Assembly: GCF_041200145.1 (NCBI RefSeq)
Contig: NZ_CP165734.1
Coordinates: forward strand, 1,364,001-1,428,000
Length of the DNA stretch: 64,000 nucleotides
Direction of reading: 5' to 3'
Source: Bradyrhizobium sp. LLZ17
GTDB lineage: Bacteria > Pseudomonadota > Alphaproteobacteria > Rhizobiales > Xanthobacteraceae
In this document: positions 29,368-38,132 of the stretch, piece by piece
Position numbering within the stretch: the stretch's first letter is position 1
Layout: the number at the start of each line of letters is the position of its first letter
Notes under the pieces: generated by a model
Told to the model about the DNA's origin: nothing
Seen by the model: the letters and a program-made list of their open reading frames with translations, nothing else
Databases searched by the model: none
Translations under genes and position numbers: made by a program

Positions 29368-29606
29368 TCTCCTTCGATGGTCCGGGTTGCAGCGGGATCA
29401 GCCAAATCCGCTTTCAACCGGCTCAGCCCGGCCTCGATGATCGCGATCTCCTCGTCGATCTGGCCGATCGGCAGGCTAAAATCGTAACCGGATTTGCTCT
29501 TCAGATCGACTGCGAGGCGCTGCCTGTGCATCATCAGCTGGTCGAGGCCACGGCGGTTTTTCAGTCGCACATAGGTGTCGACGATCTGCTCAATCGCGCT
29601 CGGCAT
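29364..29606 (-). CDS. Small coiled-coil-like protein, unknown
   Basis: 80 residues from ATG 29606; the frame is open for another 330 codons upstream but that stretch overlaps other genes and is Arg/Ser-rich. The sequence (IVDTYVRLKNRRGLDQLMMH, IDEEIAIIEAGLSRLKADL) is helical and charged. Convergent with the gene at 29038. Function unknown. Confidence 0.55.
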   Translation of the reverse strand: MPSAIEQIVDTYVRLKNRRGLDQLMMHRQRLAVDLKSKSGYDFSLPIGQIDEEIAIIEAGLSRLKADLADPAATRTIEGD

Positions 29607-29757
29607 GAAATCGGTCCCGGCAAAAAAAGCCCGCGGCGCGCCCGCGCCGCCGGGACATTTTTGGTGTCGCGGTACGCAATACTCATCCGCGACGGATTCG
29701 TCGATACGACAGCCAGGTTGAGAACAAGTTACGTTGGACGATCCTGCGACGGCAGGG

Positions 29758-30046
29758 CTAATCGGTGACGCAGAAATACGTCCGCGGCAGCTTGCGGTAG
29801 GCGGTGTAGCGGTAATGCGGCCGATAGGCATAACCACGATAGAGCGCCGGCGGCTCTTCGCCGTAATAGGCACCGTGATAGAAATTGTAGACCGGCCCTT
29901 GGGCGCACCGATAGGTGTCCCAGCTCGGGCCGATGAACGGCGGTATCCCCGATCTCGGGTGGCACGACCGGGTATGGCGGCCCGCCGGCGTGCGCAGGAG
30001 CCGTCAGCATCAATCCGGCGACAAGGATCAGCCACACGCGTCGCAT
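29758..30046 (-). pseudogene. Small secreted protein, frameshifted
   Basis: Starts MRRVWLILVAGLMLTAPAHA, a clear signal peptide. The mature part begins GGPPYPVVPPEIG; then the frame fails. One base fewer in the four-C run at 29947-29950 continues it as a Tyr/Pro/Arg-rich sequence (PPFIGPSWDTYRCAQGPVYN, YRYTAYRKLPRTYFC) to a stop at 29758, about 95 residues in all with two cysteines. It resembles short secreted Tyr-rich proteins of rhizobia; function unknown. Confidence 0.5.
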
Positions 30047-30233
30047 TCGCTCGCTCCGAGCTGGTGGAATATACCCATGGAAGCACCGGAGCGGGCGGCC
30101 GCGCAATCGCAGAGTTCAACGCACCCGCCTCCGGCGCATTGTTGATAACCGGCGCAAACGCGCCGCGGCTGGTGACAGCACCGCCTGACGTGTTATCGGG
30201 GAATAACGCAGTTGCGAGACGGATCAGACAGCC

Positions 30234-30822
30234 ATGCGCATTACCCTCGTCGGCTCCCGCCATTTCGGCGTCGCCACCCTGAACATGCTCCGGGAGCACG
30301 GGGTTTCGATCGCGCGGGTCGTGGTGACCGACCCCGAGGATCGGCTGGCCGCGACCGCGAACGCGGCAGGCATCGAGGTGGTGGTCCAGGCCGATCCGAA
30401 GCTCGTGGTCGCCTCCGAGATTGCTCCTGATACCGACCTGATCATCACGGCGCACAGCCATGCCCGGATCGGCAAGGACGCGCTGGCTGCCGCGAAGCTC
30501 GGCGGCATCGGCTATCACCCCCTCCCTGTTGCCGCGCCATCGCGGCAAGGCCGCTGTGGAATGGACCATCAAGGAAGGCGATCCGATCGCCGGGGGCACG
30601 ATCTACCATCTGGCCGACCGCATGGACGCCGGCGCCATCGCCGCCCAGGATTGGTGCTTTGTCAGGAAGGGCGAGACGGCGCGAGAGCTGTGGGAGCGCT
30701 CACTCGCCCCACTCGGCCTCAAATTGCTGGCCGATGTGATCGATTATGCCAAGGTTCACAAGGCGCTGCCGTCCAAGATCCAGGACGAGCAGTTTGCAAC
30801 GTCAGCGCCGAGTCTCTCCTGA
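30234..30822 (+). pseudogene. Formyltransferase-domain protein, frameshifted
   Basis: With one base removed from the five-C run at 30518-30522 this reads as 195 residues: MRITLVGSRHFGVATLNMLR, IITAHSHARIG, then the formyltransferase signature HPSLLPRHRGKAAVEWTI and GGTIYHLADRMDAGAI. It has the N-terminal catalytic domain only, like free-standing sugar or methionyl-tRNA-type formyltransferases, and would use 10-formyl-tetrahydrofolate. The conserved His-x-Ser-LLP triad region is present. The acceptor is unknown. As sequenced the frame breaks in the middle of the active-site motif. Confidence 0.75.
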
Positions 30823-30994
30823 CGTTTACCCTTAACGTGAGGCGGCATTGATTTCGCTACAAAAATCGCAGCCAAAAACGCAAATAAACCATTGTTTCCA
30901 CAGGAACAATTTTCGATTTGGCATTGCACCAAATTTCCGTCACATTTCGCCTGAATAAGGGTCATCATCTCAGACATATTCAAGGACGAAATTC

Positions 30995-31339
30995 ATGCGT
31001 TTTGGTCGCATTGCGGCGTTCTGTGCCGCGTCAGTTTTCACCCTCGCCGCACCCGCCTTTGCCCAGACCCCCTATGACGGCAACTGGCAGGTCACCATCG
31101 TTACCAAGAGCGGCACCTGCGAGCCGACCGCAAGCTCCTTGCTGACGGTTGCGGACGGCAAGATCACCGCGCCCGGTGCTAACGTTTCCGGCACCATCGG
31201 CAGCGGGGGACTTGTGAAAGTTTCGATCAATGGTGCATATGCCAACGGTCAACTCAGCGGCAACGCCGGATCGGGGAAGTGGAATGGAGCATCTGCAGGC
31301 ATACCGTGCAGCGGGCGGTGGGAAGCATCGCGCCAGTAA
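30995..31339 (+). CDS. Secreted protein, unknown
   Basis: 114 residues. Signal peptide MRFGRIAAFCAASVFTLAAP with cleavage near AFAQ. The mature part is a small beta-rich domain (YDGNWQVTIVTKSGTCEPT, GKITAPGANVSGTIGSGGLV) with two cysteines that could form a disulfide. A second protein of the same flavour follows at once, so the pair may be related. Function unknown. Confidence 0.65.
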   Translation: MRFGRIAAFCAASVFTLAAPAFAQTPYDGNWQVTIVTKSGTCEPTASSLLTVADGKITAPGANVSGTIGSGGLVKVSINGAYANGQLSGNAGSGKWNGASAGIPCSGRWEASRQ

Positions 31340-31373
31340 GCAATTCGGAACCGGTGTCCTGAACCGGCGGCTG

Positions 31374-31829
31374 ATGACGGCGGCCGCCGTTTTGTTTGTT
31401 GCGACTGTCGCCAGCTCCGAAAGCAAGGCCCAGTCCGGTCCCTTCGCGCCGATGGCGGGAACCTGGAGCGGCGGAGGCACCGTCATCCTCGATGACGGCT
31501 CGACCGAGCGGATCCGGTGCCGGGCCAAATACGCCCCGATCGGACCGACCATGGAGATGTCGCTGACTTGTGCCAGCGACGCCTACAAGTTCAACCTCGG
31601 CGCCAACGTCCGCGCCGAAGGCAGCGCCATCACCGGCAGCTGGAGCGAAGCCAGCCGCAATATCAGCGGCTCGTTAGAGGGCCGCGGCAATGGCGGAAAC
31701 TTCGAGGTGGTCGCTTCGGCCGCAGGCTTCAACGCCAATATCGGGCTGAAGACGAGCGGCAACAAGCAGATCGTCACCATCCGCGCGGACAGCCAGTTCC
31801 GCGGCGCCAACATCTCGATGTCGCGGTAA
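31374..31829 (+). CDS. Secreted protein, unknown
   Basis: 151 residues from ATG 31374; the longer frame back to 31230 overlaps the previous gene. N-terminal signal peptide (MTAAAVLFVATVASSESKAQ). The mature part is beta-rich (MAGTWSGGGTVILDDGSTER, GSLEGRGNGGNFEVV) with two cysteines, like the gene before it. Ends just before a strong terminator. Function unknown. Confidence 0.65.
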   Translation: MTAAAVLFVATVASSESKAQSGPFAPMAGTWSGGGTVILDDGSTERIRCRAKYAPIGPTMEMSLTCASDAYKFNLGANVRAEGSAITGSWSEASRNISGSLEGRGNGGNFEVVASAAGFNANIGLKTSGNKQIVTIRADSQFRGANISMSR

Positions 31830-31850
31830 GCCAAAGTCAGACCTGACGAC

Positions 31851-31881
31851 AATCGATCCGGCGCCCCGCGCCGGATCGATT
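31851..31881. terminator. Strong bidirectional terminator
   Basis: A perfect 14-bp stem (AATCGATCCGGCGC pairing with GCGCCGGATCGATT) around a CCC loop, flanked by T/A-rich ends. It lies between the convergent secreted-protein gene and the RidA gene, overlapping neither, and can end transcription from both. Confidence 0.85.
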
Positions 31882-31882
31882 T

Positions 31883-32281
31883 TTATGTGCCCGGGACGAA
31901 CGCGGTCACCTCGATCTCGACCTTGGCGCGATCATCCACGAGACCGCCGATGTAGAGCAGCGTCGAGGGCGGGAAATTGCGCCCGAGCGTCTCCTTCCAG
32001 GCGGCACCGATGCCAGCGCCTGCGGCCTCATATTCGCTTCGGCTGGTCAGATACCAGGTCAGGCGGACGATGTGCTCGGGGCCGGCGCCCGCCTCAGCCA
32101 GCAGTTTGACGATCCGCTTCAAAGCGCTCGCGACCTGGGCGGCCATGTCAGGCGCATAATTGCCGGTCTCGTCGCCCCCGGTCTGGCCGGCAAGCACGAC
32201 CCAGCGGCCCGGCCCCTCCACCGCCACACCATGTGAAAAACCGCGCGGTTTCGACCATTCAGCCGGCTGCAAGATGCGCAT
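31883..32281 (-). CDS. RidA-family (reactive imine deaminase) protein
   Basis: 132 residues, with LAGQTGGDETG at the strand after the N-terminus, the central helix (QVASALKRIVKLLAEAGAG), and the closing VDDRAKVEIEVTAFVPG typical of the family. The conserved arginine of the active RidA subgroup is not obvious at its usual place, so it may be a Rid4-7-like member. These trimers hydrolyse reactive enamines or imines. Single gene. Confidence 0.8.
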   Translation of the reverse strand: MRILQPAEWSKPRGFSHGVAVEGPGRWVVLAGQTGGDETGNYAPDMAAQVASALKRIVKLLAEAGAGPEHIVRLTWYLTSRSEYEAAGAGIGAAWKETLGRNFPPSTLLYIGGLVDDRAKVEIEVTAFVPGT

Positions 32282-32430
32282 GAGCGAAGTCTCCCGATTT
32301 TCTCGTTGATCGGCGCTGATCTAGCACGCTGCCCTGCATCGCTGCACCCGCAGATTTGGCCGTTGCAAACCGCGGTGATGTCGCCGATACCGGCGTCCCC
32401 TCAGAGTCAATTCTCCCGCGCCCTGCCCCA

Positions 32431-33306
32431 ATGACCACGACACCGTCCAAAACGATGGCTGCATTCTGGATGGCCGGCTGGCTGTCCCTGATGCTGATCA
32501 TGGCCGTGGCCGGACGCGAGACCACGCGCGAGCTGAACGTCTTCCAAATCATGGAAGTGAGGTCGCTGGCCGGGTTCCTGCTGCTCTCCCCGATCATTTA
32601 CCGCGCCGGCGGCTTCAGGGTACTCAGGACCTCGCGCCTGCCGCAGCACATCGGGCGTAATCTGGTGCACTACGTCGCCCAGCTCGGCTGGTTCTTCGCG
32701 CTGACGCTGATCCCGATCGGCCAGGTGGTCGCGATCGAGTTCACCATGCCGATCTGGACAGCCATTCTGGCGGCAAGCTTCCTCTCCGAGCGCATGACGC
32801 CGTGGAAGATCGCCGCCATCGCGCTCGGCCTTGTCGGCGTGGTCGTGATCGTCCGGCCAGCCACCGGCGAGATCAATCCGGGCCAGCTCATCGCGCTGGG
32901 CGCGGCCATGGGCTTTGGCGTGTCGATGGCGCTGGTCAAATCGTTGACCCGCACTGAAAGCGCGCTGTCGATCCTGTTCTGGATGCTGGTGGTACAATCC
33001 GTCGCAGGCTTCGTTCCGACCCTGTTCGTCTGGACCTGGCCATCCGCCCATGCCTGGGCTTGGGTCGGCGTGATCGCCGTCTGCGGCACGTTTTCACATT
33101 ACTGTCTCGCCAGCGCGATGCGGTATGCGGATGCGACGATCGTCGTTCCGATGGATTTCCTGCGGGTACCGCTGACCGCGACGGCGGGCTGGCTGCTGTA
33201 TTCGGAGCGGCTCGACGCCTGGACCGTGCTGGGCGCCGCACTGATCCTATGCGGCAATCTGCTGAATTTGAAACCAGCCGCGCCGGTTGCCGCTCGCGCC
33301 CAGTGA
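32431..33306 (+). CDS. EamA/DMT-family membrane transporter
   Basis: 291 residues from ATG 32431; the frame opens earlier (32356) but that extension is not membrane-like. Ten hydrophobic segments form two EamA repeats (FWMAGWLSLMLIMAVAGRET; QVVAIEFTMPIWTAILAASF; ALILCGNLLNLKP). Such proteins export metabolites or drugs; substrate not predictable. Confidence 0.85.
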   Translation: MTTTPSKTMAAFWMAGWLSLMLIMAVAGRETTRELNVFQIMEVRSLAGFLLLSPIIYRAGGFRVLRTSRLPQHIGRNLVHYVAQLGWFFALTLIPIGQVVAIEFTMPIWTAILAASFLSERMTPWKIAAIALGLVGVVVIVRPATGEINPGQLIALGAAMGFGVSMALVKSLTRTESALSILFWMLVVQSVAGFVPTLFVWTWPSAHAWAWVGVIAVCGTFSHYCLASAMRYADATIVVPMDFLRVPLTATAGWLLYSERLDAWTVLGAALILCGNLLNLKPAAPVAARAQ

Positions 33307-33506
33307 ACCGCGCGCCATCTCGCGCGACAAAACGGAGTGGTCGAGCGTGATTTGGATCACGTTGGGGGGCCGTCCATCGTGCACGTTCGACCGCAAGGCA
33401 ACGGGTCGGGCGACCTGTCGTTTTGGTGGCGCGAAACCGGGCGTTTTCGTGTAAGTTCGCGACCAATTTGTTGCTGCCGATTATTCGATTCTGTTGGGGA
33501 TTTCAG

Positions 33507-34928
33507 ATGCGCACTCTCACCATCCTCGTCTCGTTGATCTGCATGGCGCTGACGGTCAGCGCCGCAAAGGCCGACCGCCGCGTCGCCTTCGTCGTCGGCA
33601 ACGGCGCCTACAAGAACGTCGCACAGTTGCCGAACCCGCCGATCGACGCGAAGGCGATGGCGGCCACGCTGCGCAATGTCGGCTTCGAGGTGATCGAAGG
33701 TTCGAACCTGAGCCGCGACCAGATGACGGAGAAGCTTCTGGACTTCGGCCGCAAGGCACAGGGCTCCGACGTCGCGGTGTTCTATTACGCCGGTCACGGC
33801 ATCGCCGTCGGCGGTTCAAACTACCTGCTGCCGATCGACGCCGACATCAAGTCGGAGATGGACGTCAAGCTCGGCGCCGCCATCAATATCGACCTGACGC
33901 TCGACCAGACCATGGGCGACGCCAAGGTCAAGCTCGTCTTCCTCGACGCCTGCCGCGACAATCCCTTCGCCGCCAAGATCAAGTCGAACTCGGCGACCCG
34001 CAGTGTCAATGTGCAGAGCGGTCTCGCCGAGATGAAGTCCGGCGAAGGCACGCTGATCGCGTTCGCCACCGGCCCGGGCCAGACCGCGCTCGACGGCCAG
34101 GAGGGCAACAACAGCCCGTTTACCCGTGCGCTGATCGACAACATCACCAAGCCCGGCGTCGAGATCCAGCAGGCGATGACATCGGTCCGCGCTCAGGTCA
34201 ACGAGGAAACCCATAAGGGTCAGCTTCCCTGGGGCCATACCAATCTGATCGGTGCCGTCTACCTCAATCCGGCTCAGCAGACCCAGGTCGCCAACGCCGC
34301 ACCGACCGCTGCTTCCGGCAGTGCGCCCGTTGCCGCGACTGGCGCCAGCTCGGACGGCGTGGAGCTCGAGTATTGGCGTTCGGTGAAGGAGACCAACAAG
34401 CCGGAGGAGCTCAACGCCTATCTCTCCACCTATCCGAACGGCCAGTTCAAGGCGCTGGCGCTGGCGCGGCTTGCGGCGATCCAGAATGGACCGTCGACCA
34501 CGACGCGCAACCTCAACGCCGGCGTCGACCCCGCGACCTTCACTGATGACGCCAGCCAGCTCACCGAGGACCAGATCGGCCTCGACAAGGGCCAGCGTCG
34601 CGACGTGCAGCGCCGCCTCAACGGGCTCGGCTTCGACACCAAGGTGACCGGTGCGTTCACCGACGAGACGCGGACCGTGCTCAAGCGCTGGCAGGCCGCC
34701 CGTGGCTATCCGTCGACGGGCTATCTCAACAAGCTTCAGCACAAGGCTCTGCTTTCAGAGATCGTCGCCTCGACGCCGACCGCCAGCGATGACAATGCGA
34801 AGCCGGCGCGGCGTGCCAACAGCGCTCCCACCAACAACGGCGGCGGCCACCGTGGCGGCGGCGATGCGGGCGCGGCCTTCGTGGGCGGCGTCGTCGGCGG
34901 AATGATGGGCGGCATGTTCCGCCACTGA
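33507..34928 (+). CDS. Secreted metacaspase (peptidase C14) with peptidoglycan-binding domain
   Basis: 473 residues from ATG 33507. A signal peptide (LTILVSLICMALTVSAAKA) is followed by a caspase-like domain at residues ~25-260 with the catalytic His in FYYAGHGIAVGGSNYLLP and the Cys in FLDACRDNPF. A linker and a peptidoglycan-binding-1-like helical domain follow (GLDKGQRRDVQRRLNGLG, TGAFTDETRTVLKRWQAARG). The end is Gly/His-rich with GGVVGGMMGGMFRH. Export and wall binding suggest a periplasmic protease. Its targets are unknown. Confidence 0.85.
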   Translation: MRTLTILVSLICMALTVSAAKADRRVAFVVGNGAYKNVAQLPNPPIDAKAMAATLRNVGFEVIEGSNLSRDQMTEKLLDFGRKAQGSDVAVFYYAGHGIAVGGSNYLLPIDADIKSEMDVKLGAAINIDLTLDQTMGDAKVKLVFLDACRDNPFAAKIKSNSATRSVNVQSGLAEMKSGEGTLIAFATGPGQTALDGQEGNNSPFTRALIDNITKPGVEIQQAMTSVRAQVNEETHKGQLPWGHTNLIGAVYLNPAQQTQVANAAPTAASGSAPVAATGASSDGVELEYWRSVKETNKPEELNAYLSTYPNGQFKALALARLAAIQNGPSTTTRNLNAGVDPATFTDDASQLTEDQIGLDKGQRRDVQRRLNGLGFDTKVTGAFTDETRTVLKRWQAARGYPSTGYLNKLQHKALLSEIVASTPTASDDNAKPARRANSAPTNNGGGHRGGGDAGAAFVGGVVGGMMGGMFRH

Positions 34929-34940
34929 GAGGCATACTCC

Positions 34941-35037
34941 GTCATTGCGAGCGCAGCGAAGCAATCCAAAATCCCTCCACGGCGGCAGCCTGGATTACTT
35001 CGTCGGCCCTCAAGGCCGGTCCCAACTCACAATGACG
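34941..35037. repeat. Degenerate copy of the palindromic repeat
   Basis: The left arm 34941-34968 matches the first 28 bases of the 26689 repeat exactly; the right arm keeps only CTGGATTACTTCG and CACAATGACGAG separated by unrelated sequence. It fills the gap between the convergent metacaspase and BrnA-like genes. Confidence 0.75.
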
Positions 35038-35043
35038 AGTTGC

Positions 35044-35286
35044 CTACTTCCCCGCCGCCTTCCGGAGTGCCTCGTTGATGCGGTCCTGCCAGCCGGGACC
35101 TCCCTCCTGGAAGAACTCGAGCACATCCTGGTCGATGCGCAGGCTGACCTGCTCCTTGACTCCAGGCGCCACGTTCGGCTTCGGCGGCGCTACGGCGACC
35201 TTGGCGGTCACCTTCTTGAACGCCGCCTCGGCTTCGCTCCGCGCATCGCCCAATGTCCGCGGCCGCCTCGGTGGTTGCTCCGCCAT
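35044..35286 (-). CDS. BrnA-like antitoxin, orphan
   Basis: 80 residues. The C-terminal part VSLRIDQDVLEFFQEGGPGW followed by QDRINEALRKAAGK is the ribbon-helix-helix signature of BrnA antitoxins. The N-terminal half is basic and Ala/Pro-rich, longer than in classical BrnA. No BrnT toxin is adjacent: cysK is upstream (4 bases away) and a repeat downstream. It may be a free-standing regulator or the remains of a pair. Confidence 0.7.
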   Translation of the reverse strand: MAEQPPRRPRTLGDARSEAEAAFKKVTAKVAVAPPKPNVAPGVKEQVSLRIDQDVLEFFQEGGPGWQDRINEALRKAAGK

Positions 35287-35289
35287 CTG

Positions 35290-36279
35290 CTAGATTCCTT
35301 CAAACAATGCTGTCGAAAGATAACGTTCTGAGAACGACGGCACCACTGCAACAATGGTTTTTCCCGCAGCTTCCGGCCGTTTGCCGATCTGGAGGGCTGC
35401 GGCGACCGCAGCACCTGAAGAGATGCCGCCCGGGATTCCCTCGTGCCGCGCCAAGGCCCGCGAAGTCTCGATCGCCGTGGTCGAGTTGATCTTCACGATC
35501 TCGTCGATCACGGAGCGGTCGAGAATGTCGGGCACGAATCCGGCGCCGATGCCCTGGATCTTGTGCGGCGTGTGCTGACCGCCCGACAGCACCGGACTTT
35601 CCTCGGGTTCGACCGCGACCACACGCAACGAGGGTTTGCGCGGCTTGAGCACCTGGCCGACACCGGTGATCGTGCCGCCGGTGCCGACGCCGGCTACGAA
35701 GAAATCGATTTTGCCGCCGGTGTCGTTCCAGATTTCCTCGGCCGTGGTGCGGCGATGCACCTCGGGATTGGCGAGGTTCTTGAACTGCTGCGGCATCACG
35801 GAATTCGGCGTCGTCTTCAGAAGCTCTTCGGCGGTGGCGATCGCGCCCTTCATGCCCTGGGCTGCCGGCGTCAGCACCAGCTCGGCGCCGAGAAAGGCGA
35901 GCATCTTGCGCCGCTCGATCGACATCGATTCCGGCATCACCAGCTTCAACCGGTATCCGCGCGAGGCGGCGACGAAGGCGAGCGCGATGCCGGTATTGCC
36001 GGAGGTCGGCTCGATCAGCACGGTGTCCGGCTTGATGATACCGGCGTTCTCCATCGCGATGATCATGGCCGCGCCGATGCGATCCTTCACACTCGCGGCC
36101 GGATTGAAATATTCAAGTTTTGCCAAAATGGTCGCGTTCAGGCCGTGCATGCCCGGCAGCCGGCGCAAACGCACGATCGGCGTGTCGCCAAAAGCCTCGA
36201 CGATCGAGTCATAGATCCGGCCGCGGCCAGCTTGGTGCGCTGCACCCGTTTTTGCAGCCTTCTCCGACGATGCGTCCAT
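35290..36279 (-). CDS. cysK: Cysteine synthase A (O-acetylserine sulfhydrylase)
   Basis: 329 residues with a ~24-residue N-terminal extension. PLP-lysine K65 lies in [11 protein letters not shown]; the substrate loop [12 protein letters not shown], phosphate loop [13 protein letters not shown] and C-terminal [13 protein letters not shown] are all present. It makes L-cysteine from O-acetylserine and sulfide in the cytoplasm. It starts about 220 bases from the next gene to the right, is followed after three bases by the BrnA-like gene, and may share its transcript. Confidence 0.92.
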   Translation of the reverse strand: MDASSEKAAKTGAAHQAGRGRIYDSIVEAFGDTPIVRLRRLPGMHGLNATILAKLEYFNPAASVKDRIGAAMIIAMENAGIIKPDTVLIEPTSGNTGIALAFVAASRGYRLKLVMPESMSIERRKMLAFLGAELVLTPAAQGMKGAIATAEELLKTTPNSVMPQQFKNLANPEVHRRTTAEEIWNDTGGKIDFFVAGVGTGGTITGVGQVLKPRKPSLRVVAVEPEESPVLSGGQHTPHKIQGIGAGFVPDILDRSVIDEIVKINSTTAIETSRALARHEGIPGGISSGAAVAAALQIGKRPEAAGKTIVAVVPSFSERYLSTALFEGI

Positions 36280-36499
36280 GATGAACTCCCTGTGGCACGA
36301 TTGCGCTCTGCCGCAGCCCTAGCGCAGTTAGAGATGGCCTGTGACGACACGCAAGCGACAATGCCGCACATGTTAAGTACGCTGCATCGCAAAATCGCGT
36401 GAGATGTAATTAGCAGAAAACCAACGCATTTGTGTTGCGACCTCGTCAACTGATTCTGTTTATGTTAGACTTAGGTCTCAAAGCAGGGAGGTCACCACG

Positions 36500-36721
36500 A
36501 TGTCAGCGTTTGCTGAAGTGTTGTCGACCGTCGTCACGTCAAGCCGCGATCCACGTTGCAGCGCGTTGCCGACCTGTCCCGTCTGCGCCGACTCCATGGT
36601 CGCAGCCGAAGCTTCCGCCTATGTCTCGGACCACGTGATCAGCTATCTCTGGACCTGCGACACCTGCGGCTATGGCTTCGTGACCAAGCACGCCGTCAAG
36701 CAGCGGCTCGTCTGCAATTGA
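36500..36721 (+). CDS. Small zinc-ribbon protein
   Basis: 73 residues with a strong ribosome site (GGGAGG, eight bases upstream). CPVC and CDTC pairs about 26 residues apart form a zinc ribbon; the second is followed by GYGFVTKHAVKQRLVCN. Function unknown. Convergent with tgt. Confidence 0.65.
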   Translation: MSAFAEVLSTVVTSSRDPRCSALPTCPVCADSMVAAEASAYVSDHVISYLWTCDTCGYGFVTKHAVKQRLVCN

Positions 36722-36733
36722 CGCTGCAATGCT

Positions 36734-37867
36734 CTAGCGCGGGGCGATGTCGCCCCTCGCCCAGTCCTCGCGCGTACGCTGGTAGAACTCCTCGAACGTC
36801 CCGTGTGCGATCGCGTCCCTGATGCCCTGCATCAGCAACTGGTAATAGGCAATATTGATCTCGGATAGCAGCATCGCCCCCAGCGTCTCGCCGGCCTTGA
36901 CGAGATGATGCAGGTAGGCGCGGGCATAATTGCGCGCCGACGGCCATGAACTCTCTTCATCGAGCGGACGCGGATCATCGGCGTGGCGCGCATTGCGCAG
37001 GTTCACCTGGCCAAAGCGCGTGAACGCGACGCCATGCCGGCCATTGCGCGTCGGCATCACGCAATCGAACATGTCGATGCCGCGCTTCACCGCCTCGAGC
37101 ATATCGTCCGGCGTGCCCACGCCCATCAGATATCGCGGCCGGTCCGACGGCAGCGCCGGCGCGGTCTCGTCGATCATCGCCAGCATCACGGCCTGCGGCT
37201 CGCCGACGGCGAGGCCGCCGATCGCATAGCCGTGGAATCCGATCTCGACCAGGCCCTCGGCACTTGCATGACGAAGCTGCGGCAGGTCGCCGCCCTGCAC
37301 GATACCGAACAGCATGTAGCCGTCCGGCGCGCTTTCGAAGGCGCGCTTGCTGCGTTCGGCCCAGCGCAGCGACAGTCGCATCGCGCGCTCGATGTCGTCG
37401 CGTTCGGCCGGCAACCGCACGCATTCGTCCATCTGCATGGCGATGTCGGAGCCGAGGAAACGCTGGACCTCGATCGAGCGCTCCGGCGACAGTTCGACCT
37501 TGGCGCCGTCGATATGCGAACGGAACGTGACGGCGTTCTCGGTGACCTTGCGCAGATCCGACAGCGACATCACCTGGAAGCCGCCGGAATCCGTGAGCAT
37601 CGGTCCGTTCCAGCCGGTGAATGTCTGCAAGCCCCCGAGCGCATGGATGCGCTCCGCGCCCGGACGCAGCATCAGATGATAGGTATTGCCGAGCACGATG
37701 TCGGCGCCGGCGTCGCGGACCTCGCGCCAGTGCATGCCCTTCATGGCGCCGGCGGTGCCGACCGGCATGAAGGCCGGGGTTCGCACCACACCGTGCGGCG
37801 TGGTCAGGCGGCCGGTGCGCGCGGCGCCGTCGGTGGCGAGCAGTTCGAAATGATTGGGAACGGTCAT
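36734..37867 (-). CDS. tgt: Queuine tRNA-ribosyltransferase, zinc cysteines replaced
   Basis: 377 residues from ATG 37867, the normal length; the frame extends to 37993 but that part is not homologous-looking. Exchanges guanine-34 of tRNAs with GUN anticodons for the queuosine precursor. The two active-site aspartates are present (D93 in [10 protein letters not shown]268 in [14 protein letters not shown]). However the zinc motif, normally PLDxxCxCxxC, reads [19 protein letters not shown]306, W308 and A311 stand where the three cysteines should be. The rest of the fold is well kept, including [10 protein letters not shown]. Confidence 0.9.
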   Translation of the reverse strand: MTVPNHFELLATDGAARTGRLTTPHGVVRTPAFMPVGTAGAMKGMHWREVRDAGADIVLGNTYHLMLRPGAERIHALGGLQTFTGWNGPMLTDSGGFQVMSLSDLRKVTENAVTFRSHIDGAKVELSPERSIEVQRFLGSDIAMQMDECVRLPAERDDIERAMRLSLRWAERSKRAFESAPDGYMLFGIVQGGDLPQLRHASAEGLVEIGFHGYAIGGLAVGEPQAVMLAMIDETAPALPSDRPRYLMGVGTPDDMLEAVKRGIDMFDCVMPTRNGRHGVAFTRFGQVNLRNARHADDPRPLDEESSWPSARNYARAYLHHLVKAGETLGAMLLSEINIAYYQLLMQGIRDAIAHGTFEEFYQRTREDWARGDIAPR

Positions 37868-37980
37868 GGCGGTGCTTATTGCGTGTCGGGCGGGGCCGAT
37901 CAACCGCCCAGTTCGTTGCCCGCCGGCGCCCTGCTCGCCCTCGGCCGGACACAATCCGGCCGCGGCAACACCGCTTGTAA

Positions 37981-38002
37981 AACAAAACGACACCGTATAG
38001 TT
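37981..38002. promoter_or_regulatory. Putative TetR-type operator upstream of the patatin gene
   Basis: The 22 bases AACAAAACGACACCGTATAG plus TT contain the dyad AACnAYACnGTATnGTT. A site with 20 of 22 identical bases lies at 40206-40227 next to the nearby TetR gene. This one is about 130 bases before the chosen patatin start, in the region divergent with tgt. Confidence 0.55.
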
Positions 38003-38132
38003 CTAGCTGCGGGGCAGGATGGGAATGTCGACGCGGGCGCGAACGCCGGCGGCGGCGCGTAGCGTGTGCGGTGACTGACGGCGAATGCCTTCCCCTTTTG
38101 TTGAGACTCGATCGATCCCCTTCCTCAGCCGG

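Noticed and set aside
30891..30913. Imperfect hairpin ATTGTTTCC-ACA-GGAACAAT followed by a few T as a terminator
   Set aside because: Bulged, AT-rich and weak, 70 bases past the formyltransferase; not convincing beside the strong terminators elsewhere.
37868..37993. N-terminal extension of tgt
   Set aside because: The region has no Tgt similarity and lies in the promoter area; the enzyme begins normally at ATG 37867.
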